A stretch of 64,000 nucleotides of DNA from Rhodospirillaceae bacterium (GTDB lineage Bacteria; Pseudomonadota; Alphaproteobacteria; Rhodospirillales; Casp-alpha2): the NCBI GenBank assembly GCA_002706405.1, contig PALN01000063.1, positions 1-64,000 on the forward strand, read 5' to 3'. Shown piece by piece: positions 9,444 to 19,114 of the stretch (positions within the stretch are counted from its first letter, which is position 1; each line of letters begins with the position of its first letter). The position numbers were made by a program, and so were the translations under genes. Under the pieces are notes generated by a model. That model worked only from the letters and a program-made list of their open reading frames with translations, was not told the DNA's origin and did no database searches.

Positions 9444-10010
9444 ATGAAACGACTTACGGCACGAACGACGGGCATTTTTCTGGTGCTGATGATGGCGCTC
9501 AGCCTGGGGGCGTGCGATTCCGTGAAGCGCGCGATCTCCGGCGGCAAGAAGGCCCCCGACGAATTCGCCGTCTATAAGCGGCCGCCGTTGTCGCTGCCGC
9601 CCGATTATGCGCTCCGCCCGCCCGAACCGGGACGCGAACAGCTTGAATCATACAGCCCGCGCGACCAGGCCCGCGCCGCCATGCTGCGCCGGCCGGTGCA
9701 GGCCCAGCCGCTCGCCGAAAGCACACCGGGGCTGACGGTCCTGATGGACAAGATGGGCGCCGACAAGGCCGATCCCGCCATCCGCAAGCTCGTCGACCAG
9801 GAAACCCTGGCGCTGTCCGAAGAAGACCGCCGCTTGATCGACAAGCTGATCTTCTGGGTCGACGATCCCAAGTTTTCCGGCACGGTGGTCGACCCGGCCG
9901 CCGAACAGCGCCGCCTGCTCGAGACCCAGGCGCTGGGCAAGCCGGTCAACGAGGGCAAGACCCCCGAGATCAAGCGCGAAACCCGCAAGAAGGGTATTCT
10001 CGGTTTCTAG
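9444..10010 (+). CDS. DUF3035-type lipoprotein
   Basis: A 188-residue exported lipoprotein. Residues 1-24 form a type II signal peptide with the lipobox LGAC (Cys24), so it should be acylated and processed by LspA, encoded just upstream. The mature part is Pro-rich near its N-terminus (KRPPLSLPPDYALRPPEPG), then charged and helical. The pattern agrees with my recollection of DUF3035 proteins found next to lspA in alphaproteobacteria. Function is unknown; an outer-membrane-linked role is only inference. The residue after Cys is Asp, which in enterobacteria would signal inner-membrane retention, though that rule may not hold here. Confidence 0.78.
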   Translation: MKRLTARTTGIFLVLMMALSLGACDSVKRAISGGKKAPDEFAVYKRPPLSLPPDYALRPPEPGREQLESYSPRDQARAAMLRRPVQAQPLAESTPGLTVLMDKMGADKADPAIRKLVDQETLALSEEDRRLIDKLIFWVDDPKFSGTVVDPAAEQRRLLETQALGKPVNEGKTPEIKRETRKKGILGF

Positions 10011-10188
10011 CCGGGAAGGCGTTAAAGGCGACGTGTCTGCCTTGAAATGGCCGCGATCTCGACGACAATCGTCTCAACGGAAATTCCAGGGGGCGTCCGG
10101 TCGTTGCCGCAAGCGCCGACAATTCCCGTCTTTCGCGCCCCCCTATCTCGCCCGCTGACCGCAACCCGCAACAGGTCCTGATCCCGAC

Positions 10189-11577
10189 ATGTCCATGCCC
10201 TCCGTCTTCCGCCGCCGATCCGGCCCGCGTCTCCGCCCGCTGATCGCCGCCCTGACCCTGCTGGCCATCGCCCTGACGCTTGGCGCCGGCCCCGCCCGCG
10301 CCAAGGTATTCAGCCCGGAAACCTTCACCCTGAAGAACGGCATGCAGGTGGTTGTCGTCTCCAACCACCGGGCGCCCGTGGTTACCCATATGGTTTGGTA
10401 CAAAGTCGGCTCCGCCGACGAAAGCTCCGGCTATTCGGGGATCGCGCATTTCCTGGAACACCTCATGTTCAAGGGCACCAAGACGCGTAAACCGGGCGAG
10501 TTTTCCAAGCTGATCGCGCGCTACGGCGGCCAGGAAAACGCCTTCACCTCCTTCGACTACACGGCCTATCACCAGACCATCGCCCGCGAACACCTGGAGA
10601 TGGTCATGGAGATGGAAGCCGACCGCATGACCAACCTGACCCTGACGGACGAAATCATCGAACCGGAACGCCAGGTGGTGCGCGAGGAACGCCGGTCGCG
10701 CACGGACAACAACCCGGCGGCGATCCTGGGCGAGCACGTGTCCGAGGCGCTGTATCGCAACTATCCCTACCGGCGGCCGATCATCGGCTACGACCATGAA
10801 ATCGTCGCCATGACCCGCCACAACATCATCGATTTCTACAAACGCTGGTACGCGCCCAACAACGCGATCCTGGTGGTCGCCGGCGACATCACGGCCAAGG
10901 AACTAAAGCCCTTGGCGGAAAAGTACTATGGCGTCATTCCGGCGGCCCCGGAAATCAAACGCGCCCGGCCGGGCGAACCGCCGCAGGAGGCGGCGCGCAT
11001 CGTCGCCATGCAGCATACCCAGGTGCGCCAGCCGTCGTGGCGCCGGTCCTACCTGGCCCCCAGCTATCTGTATGGCGAAACGCAGCATGCCTATGCCCTG
11101 CAGGTCCTGACGGAAATTCTGGGTGGCGGCGGCACCTCGCGGATTTACCGCAAGCTGGTCATCGACGACCGCAAGGCGGTCTCGGCGGGTTCTTATTATG
11201 ATGCCGATTCCCTGGGCCCCAGCAGTTTCACCCTCTACGGCAGCCCGCGGCCCGGCGTCACCCTGCCGGAGATCGAACAGGCGGTCGATGTCGAGCTGGA
11301 CCGGATCGTCAAGGACGGTGTCACCAAGGACGAGGTCGCCCGCGCCAAGAAACGGCTGATCGCCAGCGCCGTGTTCGCCCGCGATTCCTTTTCCGCCGGC
11401 GCCCGCACCCTGGGGGCGGCCCTTGCCGTCGGGCGCAAGGTCGCCGATGTCGAGGCCTGGCCCGACCGCATCGCGGCGGTCACCGCCGCGCAAATTCAGG
11501 CCGCCGCCAAATACGTGTTCGTCAAGAAACGGTCGGTCACGGCCTTTCTTTTGGAAGATAAGGAGAAGCCGGAATGA
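10189..11577 (+). CDS. M16-family zinc peptidase, catalytic subunit
   Basis: A 462-residue exported peptidase of the pitrilysin/processing-peptidase family. A basic N-terminus (FRRRSGPRLR) and a hydrophobic stretch (ALTLLAIALTLG) ending ARA-K form the signal peptide. The inverted zinc motif HxxEH is intact as IAHFLEHLMFKGT, with a downstream Glu in the EPERQVVREERRSR helix as third ligand. The second half carries the inactive-type M16 repeat with GGGGTSRIYRKL. It overlaps the next M16 gene by 4 bases (ATGA). In related bacteria such pairs form a heterodimer in the periplasm; the substrate is unknown. Confidence 0.88.
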   Translation: MSMPSVFRRRSGPRLRPLIAALTLLAIALTLGAGPARAKVFSPETFTLKNGMQVVVVSNHRAPVVTHMVWYKVGSADESSGYSGIAHFLEHLMFKGTKTRKPGEFSKLIARYGGQENAFTSFDYTAYHQTIAREHLEMVMEMEADRMTNLTLTDEIIEPERQVVREERRSRTDNNPAAILGEHVSEALYRNYPYRRPIIGYDHEIVAMTRHNIIDFYKRWYAPNNAILVVAGDITAKELKPLAEKYYGVIPAAPEIKRARPGEPPQEAARIVAMQHTQVRQPSWRRSYLAPSYLYGETQHAYALQVLTEILGGGGTSRIYRKLVIDDRKAVSAGSYYDADSLGPSSFTLYGSPRPGVTLPEIEQAVDVELDRIVKDGVTKDEVARAKKRLIASAVFARDSFSAGARTLGAALAVGRKVADVEAWPDRIAAVTAAQIQAAAKYVFVKKRSVTAFLLEDKEKPE

Positions 11578-12905
11578 GCGGCTTTCTGTCCCGCGCCGCG
11601 CTTTCCCTGGTCGCGGCGGTCTTCATCCTGTCCGCGGCCCCGGCCAAGGCGACACAGATCGAACGCGTGGTCAGCCCCGGCGGGATCGAAGCCTGGCTGG
11701 TCGAGGATCACCTCAATCCCATCATTTCCCTGCATCTGGCGTTCCGCGGCGGCAGTGCGCTCGACCCCGAGGGCAAGGAAGGGCTGGCCAACATGGTCTC
11801 GACCCTGCTTGACGAAGGGGCCGGCGACCTGGACAGCAAGGCGTTCCAGCAGACGCTTGAGGACAATTCCATCACGCTGCGCTTCAGCGCCGCCCGCGAC
11901 AGCTTAGGTGCGCGCGTCCAGACATTGACCGAAAACCGCGACCTGGCCTTCGACCTGCTGCGCCAAGCCATGACGAAGCCGCGTTTCGATGCGGAACCGG
12001 TGTCGCGCCTGCGTGCCCAGCTGCTGGCCAATCTGCGTCATGAATCGGAAGACGCCGACGCCATCGCCGGCAAAACGCTGATGAAGACCCTTTATCCGGA
12101 TCATCCCTACGGCCGCCCGACCGGTGGCACGCCGGAAAGCGTTGCCGCCATCACCGCCGACGACCTGCGCACCTTCGTCAAGGAACGGCTGGCCCGCGAC
12201 ACCCTGGCGATTGGCGTGGTCGGCGACATCACGGCCGAGGAGCTTGCCCCCCTGCTGGATAAGACCTTCGGCGCCCTGCCCGCCAAAGCCGCCCCCTGGC
12301 AGGTTCCGGAAGTCGCCCCCAAGGCCTCGGGCCGTATCATCGTCATCGAAAAGCCCCTGAAGCAGAGCAACATCCTGTTCGCCGACCGGGGCCTCATGCG
12401 CAAGGATCCGGATTTCTACGCGGCCTATGTGATGAACCACATCCTGGGCGGCGGCGGTTTTACCTCGCGGCTGTATACGGAGGTCCGGGAAAAGCGGGGC
12501 CTGGCCTACTCCGTCTATACCTACCTGCACCCCATGGACCGCTCGGCGATCTACGCGGGCGGCGCCGGCACGGCCAACGCGCGGGTCTCGGAAACCCTCA
12601 AGGTGGTCCGCGACGAATGGGCCAAGCTGGCCAAGGACGGCGTGACCGAGGCCGAACTGACCGCCGCCAAGCAGTACCTGACCGGATCGTTTCCGCTGCG
12701 CTTCACCGCGACGGAGCGAATCGCGTCCATCCTGGTCGGCATGCAGACGGAGGACCTGGGCATCGATTACCTGGACAAGCGTAACAGCTATATCGAGGCG
12801 GTAAGCCTCGACGATATCCGCCGCGTCGCCCGGAAACTCTTGCGTCCCGAGGACCTGACCGTGGTCGTCGTGGGTGAGCCCAAGGGCGTCAAACCGACGC
12901 CCTGA
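11574..12905 (+). CDS. M16-family peptidase-like protein, non-catalytic partner
   Basis: A 443-residue exported M16 homologue with a signal peptide (ALSLVAAVFILSAAPAKA). At the position of the zinc motif it reads GKEGLANMVSTLLDEGA, so the HxxEH ligands are lost. The family fold is kept, including HPYGRPTGG and the glycine-rich ILGGGGFTSRLYTEVREKRGLAYSVYT segment that recognises substrate in partner subunits. The product is probably the structural or substrate-binding half of a heterodimer with the preceding active subunit, as in mitochondrial processing peptidase. Its start overlaps the upstream stop by 4 bases, which supports stoichiometric production. Confidence 0.88.
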   Translation: MSGFLSRAALSLVAAVFILSAAPAKATQIERVVSPGGIEAWLVEDHLNPIISLHLAFRGGSALDPEGKEGLANMVSTLLDEGAGDLDSKAFQQTLEDNSITLRFSAARDSLGARVQTLTENRDLAFDLLRQAMTKPRFDAEPVSRLRAQLLANLRHESEDADAIAGKTLMKTLYPDHPYGRPTGGTPESVAAITADDLRTFVKERLARDTLAIGVVGDITAEELAPLLDKTFGALPAKAAPWQVPEVAPKASGRIIVIEKPLKQSNILFADRGLMRKDPDFYAAYVMNHILGGGGFTSRLYTEVREKRGLAYSVYTYLHPMDRSAIYAGGAGTANARVSETLKVVRDEWAKLAKDGVTEAELTAAKQYLTGSFPLRFTATERIASILVGMQTEDLGIDYLDKRNSYIEAVSLDDIRRVARKLLRPEDLTVVVVGEPKGVKPTP

Positions 12906-12980
12906 CCCCTGCCGTTGGCGGCGCCGGGGACGGATGGTACTCTCGCCCGCGCAACGTCCCCCGGAGGATCAGAGACCCGC

Positions 12981-14585
12981 ATGCCGTCCCCCGCCTCAAT
13001 GCCGGCCTGGCAGGCGCTCGCCGACCATCACCGGGCGGCAGCGGACATCCATCTGCGCGACCTGCTCGCGGACGACGATCGGACCCGCAATCTGACCTTC
13101 GCCCTCGGCGGCCTGTGCCTGGACCTGTCCAAGAACCGTCTGACCGACACGACGCTCGCCTTGCTGCTCGACCTTGCCGTCGCGCGCGGCCTCCCGGCCC
13201 GGCGCGACGCCATGGCCGCCGGCGAGGCCGTGAACGAAACAGAGAACCGCGCCGCCCTGCACATGGCGCTGCGCGCCCGCGCCGAGGACGGCTTCGCCGT
13301 CGGCGGCCGGCCCGTCCATGGCGAAATTCAGGCCGTGCTCGACCATATGGCCGATTTCGTCGCCGGCGTGGAGAACGGCACCCGCACGGGGGCGACCGGC
13401 AAAGCCTTCAGGGACGTCATCACCATCGGTATCGGCGGCTCGGACCAGGGACCACGGCTCGCCTGCCGCGCCCTCGCTCCTTACCGTCGGCGCGGGCTGA
13501 CGCCGCGCTTCGTCTCCAACGTGGATGCCACGGATCTGACGGAAGCCCTTCACGCCTGCGATCCCGAAACCGCCCTCATCATCGTATCGTCCAAGACCTT
13601 CACGACCTCCGAGACCATGACCAACGCCATGACGGCGCGGCGCTGGCTGACCGAGGCCTTGGATTCGGATGCGGTCGCCAAGCATTTTTGCGCCGTCACC
13701 AGCAACGACGCCGCCGCCCGCGATTTCGGCATCACCGACGACGCCCTGTTCGATTTCTGGGATTGGGTCGGCGGACGGTATTCCGTCTGGTCAGCGATCG
13801 GCCTGCCCCTCGCCCTGACGGCGGGCATGGAGGTGTTCCGCGATTTCCTGGCTGGGGCCCGGGACATGGACCGCCATTTCCTGGAAGCCCCCCTGGCGGA
13901 GAACCTGCCCGTGCTGCTGGCGCTGGCCGGCATCTGGAACCGCAATTTCGAAGGGGCCGCCGCCCATGCGGTGCTGCCTTATGACCAGCTTCTGGACGGC
14001 CTGCCCGACTACCTGCAGCAGCTCGAAATGGAAAGCAACGGCAAGGCGGTCGATCGTGACGGCGCCGCCGTGACCCAGCCCACCGCCCCCGTCGTGTTCG
14101 GCCAGGCCGGCACCAACGGCCAACATGCGTTCTACCAATTGCTGCATCAGGGCACGGACCTGGTCTCCGCCGATTTCATCGCCGCCGTCGAGCCCGCCCA
14201 TCCGGCGGGCGACCATCACGACAAGCTGCTGGCCAATTTCCTGGCCCAGCCCGCCGCCTTGGCGCGCGGCCGCAAGGCCGGGCCGGGGGTGCCGCCCCAC
14301 AAGGTCTTTGCCGGTAACCGGCCGACGACGTCGATCCTGCTTGACCGGCTCGACCCGCATGGTTTGGGCATGCTGCTGGCACTTTATGAACACAAGGTAT
14401 TCGTCCAGGGCGTCATCTGGAACGTCAATTCCTTTGACCAATTTGGGGTCGAACTGGGCAAGGAACTGGCCGGGCCGCTGACCGGCGCTCTGACCCAGGG
14501 CACGGAGCCCGCGGGTCTGGACGCCTCGACCCGCAGCCTTCTCGACCGCATCCGCCGGGTCCGGGACGGCGGGGGCCGCCCATGA
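12981..14585 (+). CDS. pgi: Glucose-6-phosphate isomerase
   Basis: A 534-residue cytosolic enzyme interconverting glucose-6-phosphate and fructose-6-phosphate. Recognisable blocks are [13 protein letters not shown], the phosphate-binding [27 protein letters not shown], the PGI signature region containing [19 protein letters not shown] (His of the active site) and the C-terminal [24 protein letters not shown] with the base-region Lys. An upstream in-frame ATG at 12915 exists, but 12981 gives a normal N-terminus and follows a GGAGGA ribosome-binding site. The stop overlaps mutL by 4 bases. Confidence 0.94.
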   Translation: MPSPASMPAWQALADHHRAAADIHLRDLLADDDRTRNLTFALGGLCLDLSKNRLTDTTLALLLDLAVARGLPARRDAMAAGEAVNETENRAALHMALRARAEDGFAVGGRPVHGEIQAVLDHMADFVAGVENGTRTGATGKAFRDVITIGIGGSDQGPRLACRALAPYRRRGLTPRFVSNVDATDLTEALHACDPETALIIVSSKTFTTSETMTNAMTARRWLTEALDSDAVAKHFCAVTSNDAAARDFGITDDALFDFWDWVGGRYSVWSAIGLPLALTAGMEVFRDFLAGARDMDRHFLEAPLAENLPVLLALAGIWNRNFEGAAAHAVLPYDQLLDGLPDYLQQLEMESNGKAVDRDGAAVTQPTAPVVFGQAGTNGQHAFYQLLHQGTDLVSADFIAAVEPAHPAGDHHDKLLANFLAQPAALARGRKAGPGVPPHKVFAGNRPTTSILLDRLDPHGLGMLLALYEHKVFVQGVIWNVNSFDQFGVELGKELAGPLTGALTQGTEPAGLDASTRSLLDRIRRVRDGGGRP

Positions 14586-16426
14586 CCCTTGCCCCGGTCA
14601 TTCGCCGCCTGCCGGAAACCATGGTCAACCGCATCGCCGCCGGCGAGGTGGTGGAACGCCCGGCCTCGGCGGTGAAGGAACTGGTCGAGAACGCCATCGA
14701 CGCCGGCGCCCGGCGCATCGATGTCGTGATCCGCGACGGCGGGCAGACGGCGATCACCGTGACCGACGACGGCTGCGGCATGACGCCGGAGGAAATCGAC
14801 CTGGCGCTGGAACGCCACGCCACGTCGAAGCTGCCCGACGACGACCTGATGGCCGTGTCCACCCTGGGATTTCGGGGCGAGGCCCTGCCCTCCATGGCCG
14901 CCGTGGCGCGCATGACCATCACCTCGCGCCCACAGGGGGCCCAGCAGGCCTGGGCCGTCACGGTCGAGGGCGGGCGCCGCACCGGGGCCCAGCCCGCCGC
15001 CCATCCGCCGGGCACGCGGGTCGACGTGCGCGACCTGTTCTATGCCACGCCGGCGCGGCTTAAGTTCCTGAAGACCGCACGCACGGAACAGAATCATGTG
15101 GTCGAGATTTTGAACCGCCTGGCCATGGCCCATCCGGAAATCGCCTTCACCCTATCCGACGGCACGCGCGACCTGATCAAGCTGAACGCCGTCACGCCGC
15201 GCCTGGGCGACGACGGGGCCGACGCGCGGCTGGAACGCCTGGCCGGCATCATGGGCCGGTCTTTCGCCGACAACGCCATGACCATCGACGCCGTGCGCGA
15301 GGGCATCCGGCTTTCCGGCCACGCCGGGGTGCCGACCCTGAACCGCGGCAACGCGGCCATGCAGTTCCTGTTCGTCAACGGCCGGCCCGTGCGCGACCGC
15401 CTGTTGCTGGGCGCGGTGCGCGGCGCCTACCGGGAATTCCTGGCCTCCGACCGCCATCCGCTGCTGGCGTTGTTTCTGGAGGTGCCGCCGGCGGACGTCG
15501 ACGTCAACGTCCATCCCGCCAAGACCGAAGTCCGGTTCCGCGACGCCGGTGTGGTGCGCGGGCTGATCGTCAGCGCCCTCAAATACGCGCTCGCCGATGC
15601 CGGACATCGGGCCTCGACCACCGTGGCGGGGGCCGCACTTGGCGCTTTCCGGCCCAGTGAAAACCCTGGCGGTGCCCTGCCCTTGGGCCGAAGCGGCGGC
15701 GGTTATGGCGGCGCCTATGCCCCCACCCCGCGGCCGGGCGGCCTGTCGGACCTGTACACCCCCCTGCCCGATCTGGACCGCGCCCCCAGCGCGCCGATGG
15801 CGATGCCCCCGCAGGGCGACCCGGCGGCGGACCAGCCGACCGCGGAATACCCCCTGGGCGTGGCGCGGGCGCAGGTCCATGCCACCTATGTCATCGCCCA
15901 GACGGCGGACGGGCTGGTGATCGTCGATCAGCACGCGGCCCATGAGCGCCTGACCCAGGAAAAGATCAAGGCCGCCTTGGCCGCCGGCGGCGTCGACCGC
16001 CAGATGCTGCTGATCCCCGAGGTTGTCGAGATGGAAGAGCCCGCCGTCGACCGTTTGCTCGCCCGCGCCGATGAACTGGCGGAGATGGGCCTGGTGATCG
16101 AGGGCTTCGGCCCCGGCGCCGTGGTGGTGCGCGAAACGCCGGCACTGCTCGGCGACATGGACATCCAGGGCGTGATCCGCGACCTGGCCGATGATCTGGC
16201 GGAATACGGCGAGACCATCGCCCTGGCCGAACGCATCGGCGATGTCTGCGCGACCATGGCCTGTCACGGCTCGATCCGCGCCGGGCGGCGCCTGAATGCG
16301 GATGAGATGAACCGCCTGTTGCGGGAAATGGAGGCGACCCCCCATTCCGGACAGTGCAGCCACGGCCGGCCGACCTATGTCGAACTGAAGCTGGCGGATA
16401 TCGAAAAACTGTTCGGCCGGCGCTAA
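14582..16426 (+). CDS. mutL: DNA mismatch repair protein MutL, endonuclease type
   Basis: A 614-residue mismatch repair coordinator. The GHKL ATPase domain is complete: [44 protein letters not shown] and GFRGEALPS. The C-terminal dimerisation domain carries the metal-dependent endonuclease motif DQHA-x2-E-x4-E ([12 protein letters not shown], from D449) together with [10 protein letters not shown] and [11 protein letters not shown]. MutL of this kind nicks the new strand itself, as expected in bacteria without MutH. A Gly/Pro-rich linker of about 100 residues joins the domains. Translation is coupled to pgi by the ATGA overlap. Confidence 0.95.
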   Translation: MTLAPVIRRLPETMVNRIAAGEVVERPASAVKELVENAIDAGARRIDVVIRDGGQTAITVTDDGCGMTPEEIDLALERHATSKLPDDDLMAVSTLGFRGEALPSMAAVARMTITSRPQGAQQAWAVTVEGGRRTGAQPAAHPPGTRVDVRDLFYATPARLKFLKTARTEQNHVVEILNRLAMAHPEIAFTLSDGTRDLIKLNAVTPRLGDDGADARLERLAGIMGRSFADNAMTIDAVREGIRLSGHAGVPTLNRGNAAMQFLFVNGRPVRDRLLLGAVRGAYREFLASDRHPLLALFLEVPPADVDVNVHPAKTEVRFRDAGVVRGLIVSALKYALADAGHRASTTVAGAALGAFRPSENPGGALPLGRSGGGYGGAYAPTPRPGGLSDLYTPLPDLDRAPSAPMAMPPQGDPAADQPTAEYPLGVARAQVHATYVIAQTADGLVIVDQHAAHERLTQEKIKAALAAGGVDRQMLLIPEVVEMEEPAVDRLLARADELAEMGLVIEGFGPGAVVVRETPALLGDMDIQGVIRDLADDLAEYGETIALAERIGDVCATMACHGSIRAGRRLNADEMNRLLREMEATPHSGQCSHGRPTYVELKLADIEKLFGRR

Positions 16427-16462
16427 GATCGCCCTGTTTTCCGCAACCGGACGGTCAGGCCC

Positions 16463-17221
16463 ATGCTGCGTGAATGGCTCATCCATCGGACGACCCCGGC
16501 CCCGGAACCGATCAAGCGGCTCGGTTATCTGAAGGAACAGATCGCCATCGCCGCCCGTCACCGGCGGCTTTATCCCGCATGGAAGACGCATCTGGAGCGC
16601 TCGCGCCGCTTCGTGCTGTGGTCCGCGGCCAATTGCCCCGTGCAGAACAAGGTGGTGATCCTCGGCTCGGGCGGGCTTCTGGATGTACCACTCGGCGATC
16701 TCGCCGACGACTTCGCCGAAGTCGTGCTGATCGACATCTTCCACCCTCCCGCCGTACGGGCCTGGGCGGCGCAATACCCCAACATCTATCTGCTTGAGGC
16801 CGACCTGACCGACTTGGTCGATGATCTGGCCGACGGCAAGATGCCGTCAGACCCGCCGTTGCCGGACCTCCCCGAGGCCGATGCGGACCTGGTCGTATCC
16901 CTCAACCTTCTGAGCCAGTTGCCGCTGATTCCAGCCCGGCACGTACCCGAGAAACAGGCCAAGGCCTTCGCCGCCGAAATCCAGCGCCAGCATCTGCGCG
17001 CCCTGCAGGCGCTGCCTGGCCGGGTCTGCCTGATCACGGAAACGGTGCGGGAATTCGTCGAGGACGGCGACGTGGATGAGACGGAGCCGGTCCTCGCCGA
17101 TATCAAGCTGCCGGAGCCCGATGAACGCTGGATCTGGAATTTGGCGCCGGCACCGGAAGTTGAGCGCGCCCGCGACCTGCGCCTGCGGATCGCCGCCTAT
17201 TCCAATCTTTTCAGGAAATAG
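16463..17221 (+). CDS. Uncharacterised protein with Rossmann-like, possibly methyltransferase, fold
   Basis: A 252-residue cytosolic protein. The segment VVILGSGGLLDVPLGDLADDF followed by VVLIDIFHP looks like motifs I and II of a SAM-dependent methyltransferase (GSGG loop, then an acidic residue after a beta strand), and ADLVVSLNLLSQLPL resembles motif IV-V. No NPPY-type catalytic motif is visible, so neither activity nor substrate can be named. The gene begins 36 bases after mutL on the same strand. Its 3' end overlaps the convergent rsmD gene by 25 bases. Confidence 0.7.
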   Translation: MLREWLIHRTTPAPEPIKRLGYLKEQIAIAARHRRLYPAWKTHLERSRRFVLWSAANCPVQNKVVILGSGGLLDVPLGDLADDFAEVVLIDIFHPPAVRAWAAQYPNIYLLEADLTDLVDDLADGKMPSDPPLPDLPEADADLVVSLNLLSQLPLIPARHVPEKQAKAFAAEIQRQHLRALQALPGRVCLITETVREFVEDGDVDETEPVLADIKLPEPDERWIWNLAPAPEVERARDLRLRIAAYSNLFRK

Positions 17222-17763
17222 ACCTTGGCCGCCCCGTAAGTGCGCTCGTCCCGCACCTCGAACCCGCGCGTTCCGACCAGGCTTTCCTCGGCCCCGACCT
17301 CGACCACCACGGTGGCGTCGGGAGTCAGCCAGTTCTTGTTCAAAAGGCCGCGCAGGGCCGGGTCGGCCAGGCCCTGGCCGTAGGGCGGGTCGAGAAACAC
17401 AAGCGCGGCCGGCGTCTTGGCCGCACGCGGCGGCACGGCCAGATGGGTGCAGTCGAGTCCCAGCATCAGGCATTCCCGCCACAGGCCCATGGACGCCGCA
17501 TTGTCCTTGGCGATCTTGAGATGCGCCGGATTACGGTCGGCGAAGATGCCGAAGGCCGCTCCCCGCGACATGGCCTCGAGCCCCAGGGCCCCGGTGCCGC
17601 AGAACATGTCGGCGACGGTGATGCCGTCCAGGTCCACAGCGGCCTTGCCGTGGGCCAGAATGTTGAAGATGGATTCCCGGGCCCGGTCCGAGGTCGGGCG
17701 CAGGTCCCGGCCTTCGGGGGCGAGCAGCTTCTTGCCCCGGAATTTTCCCGCGACGATCCGCAT
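17197..17763 (-). CDS. rsmD: 16S rRNA (guanine966-N2)-methyltransferase
   Basis: A 188-residue SAM-dependent methyltransferase that modifies G966 of 16S rRNA in the 30S subunit. It opens MRIVAGKFRGKKLLAP and has RPTSDRARESIFNIL, the SAM-binding MFCGTGALGLEAMSRGA and the catalytic motif FLDPPYGQG. Length is normal for the family. It starts 16 bases after the rluB stop on the same strand, a pairing common in proteobacteria. The 3' end overlaps the convergent upstream neighbour by 25 bases, so neither transcript can have a separate terminator there. Confidence 0.93.
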   Translation of the reverse strand: MRIVAGKFRGKKLLAPEGRDLRPTSDRARESIFNILAHGKAAVDLDGITVADMFCGTGALGLEAMSRGAAFGIFADRNPAHLKIAKDNAASMGLWRECLMLGLDCTHLAVPPRAAKTPAALVFLDPPYGQGLADPALRGLLNKNWLTPDATVVVEVGAEESLVGTRGFEVRDERTYGAAKVYFLKRLE

Positions 17764-17779
17764 CAGGCCGCCCCCCGCA

Positions 17780-18559
17780 TCAGGACAGGACCTTGCCCAG
17801 CTGTTCCTTCAGGGTCTTGCCCTTGATCTCGTACACATCGCCGCGCGCCAGATTGCCCAGTTGGAACGGGCCGTAGGCCGTGCGGATCAGGCGGTTCACG
17901 GAAAGCCCCAGATGTTCCATCACCTTGCGGACCTCGCGGTTCTTGCCTTCGGACAGGCTGACGGTCAGCCAGTGGTTGGCGAAGCCCTTGCGCACCTTGT
18001 CGCCGGGCTCCATCTGATCGATCTCGGCCTTGATCGGGCCGTAGCGCACGCCGGACACGGTCACGCCGCGAGCCAGCTTGGCCAGATCCTCGGCCCGGAC
18101 GGCACCGTGCACGCGCACCCGGTAGCGCCGATTCCAGCCGTTGGACGGCAGTTCCAGGCGCCGCGCGAGGCCGCCATCGTTGGTCAGCAGCAGCAACCCT
18201 TCGGAATTGAGGTCGAGCCGCCCCACGGACACCACCCGGGGCAGGTCCTTGGGCAGGCGGTCGAACACCGTCGGCCGGCCTTCCGGATCCTTATGGGTGG
18301 TGACCAGCCCGACCGGCTTGTGATAGCGCCACAGCTTGGGCGGCGCCTTGCCCGGCAGGGGTTTGCCGTCGACCAGGATGAGATTGGCCTCGGTTACCGT
18401 ATGGGCCGGGGTCGTCAGCTTCTTGCCATCGACGATGACGCGCCCTTCTTCGATCCAGCGTTCGGCCTCGCGGCGCGAGCACAGGCCGGCACGGGCGATC
18501 ACCTTGGCGATGCGTTCGGGGGCGTTTTCGGTCTTCGCGGTCTTGGGTTTTTCTGCCAT
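17780..18559 (-). CDS. rluB: 23S rRNA pseudouridine synthase, RluB/RsuA family
   Basis: A 259-residue protein with an N-terminal S4 RNA-binding domain ([27 protein letters not shown]) and the RsuA/RluB/E/F catalytic domain. The catalytic Asp is in [18 protein letters not shown] and the family block ends [17 protein letters not shown]. It should convert a uridine in 23S rRNA to pseudouridine; RluB (U2605) is the usual assignment in this context, but RluE/F-type specificity cannot be excluded. The frame extends 30 codons upstream, but the ATG at 18559 matches the family start and keeps the divergent promoter region with tadA free. Confidence 0.88.
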   Translation of the reverse strand: MAEKPKTAKTENAPERIAKVIARAGLCSRREAERWIEEGRVIVDGKKLTTPAHTVTEANLILVDGKPLPGKAPPKLWRYHKPVGLVTTHKDPEGRPTVFDRLPKDLPRVVSVGRLDLNSEGLLLLTNDGGLARRLELPSNGWNRRYRVRVHGAVRAEDLAKLARGVTVSGVRYGPIKAEIDQMEPGDKVRKGFANHWLTVSLSEGKNREVRKVMEHLGLSVNRLIRTAYGPFQLGNLARGDVYEIKGKTLKEQLGKVLS

Positions 18560-18621
18560 GGCGGGGACATTAGGGGCGGACGGCGGCGGCGGCAAGCATT
18601 GACGACGAGGGGCCCGCGAGT

Positions 18622-19095
18622 ATGGTTGGCGCCATGGACAGACCGGCAACCGACAGCTTCATGGCCCAGGCCCTGGACGAGGCCCGCGCCGCGGCAGCGC
18701 GGGGCGAGGTCCCCGTGGGCGCCGTGGTGGTCGAAGCCGCGACCGGCCGGGTGCTGGCCCGCGCCGGCAACGAGACCGAGACGGCCAACGATCCGACCGC
18801 CCATGCGGAAATTCTGGCCCTGCGCCGGGCCGCCGCCGAACAGGGCGCGCCGCGCCTGCCGGACTGTGATCTTTACGTGACGCTGGAGCCCTGCGCCATG
18901 TGCGCCGCCGCGATCAGCCATGCCCGCATCCGCCGGCTCTATTTCGGGGCCTACGATCCCAAGGGCGGCGGGGTCGAACACGGTCCCCGGTTCTTCGCCC
19001 AGCCGACCTGCCACCACGCGCCCGAGGTCATCGGCGGTCTGGACGAAACGGCCGCCGCCGCCTTGCTCAAGGATTTTTTCAAGGAACGCCGCTAA
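18622..19095 (+). CDS. tadA: tRNA-specific adenosine deaminase
   Basis: A 157-residue zinc deaminase that converts A34 to inosine in the anticodon of tRNA-Arg(ACG). The zinc and proton-shuttle motif HAE ([12 protein letters not shown]) and the PCAMC motif ([18 protein letters not shown]) are both complete. The FDPKGG-like segment [12 protein letters not shown] is typical of TadA. A GAGGGG ribosome-binding site lies 9 bases before the ATG at 18622; a second ATG at 18634 is also possible. It is divergent from rluB with only 62 bases between starts. Confidence 0.92.
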   Translation: MVGAMDRPATDSFMAQALDEARAAAARGEVPVGAVVVEAATGRVLARAGNETETANDPTAHAEILALRRAAAEQGAPRLPDCDLYVTLEPCAMCAAAISHARIRRLYFGAYDPKGGGVEHGPRFFAQPTCHHAPEVIGGLDETAAAALLKDFFKERR

Positions 19096-19114
19096 GCGGC
19101 TGAAGTTTCCGGGT

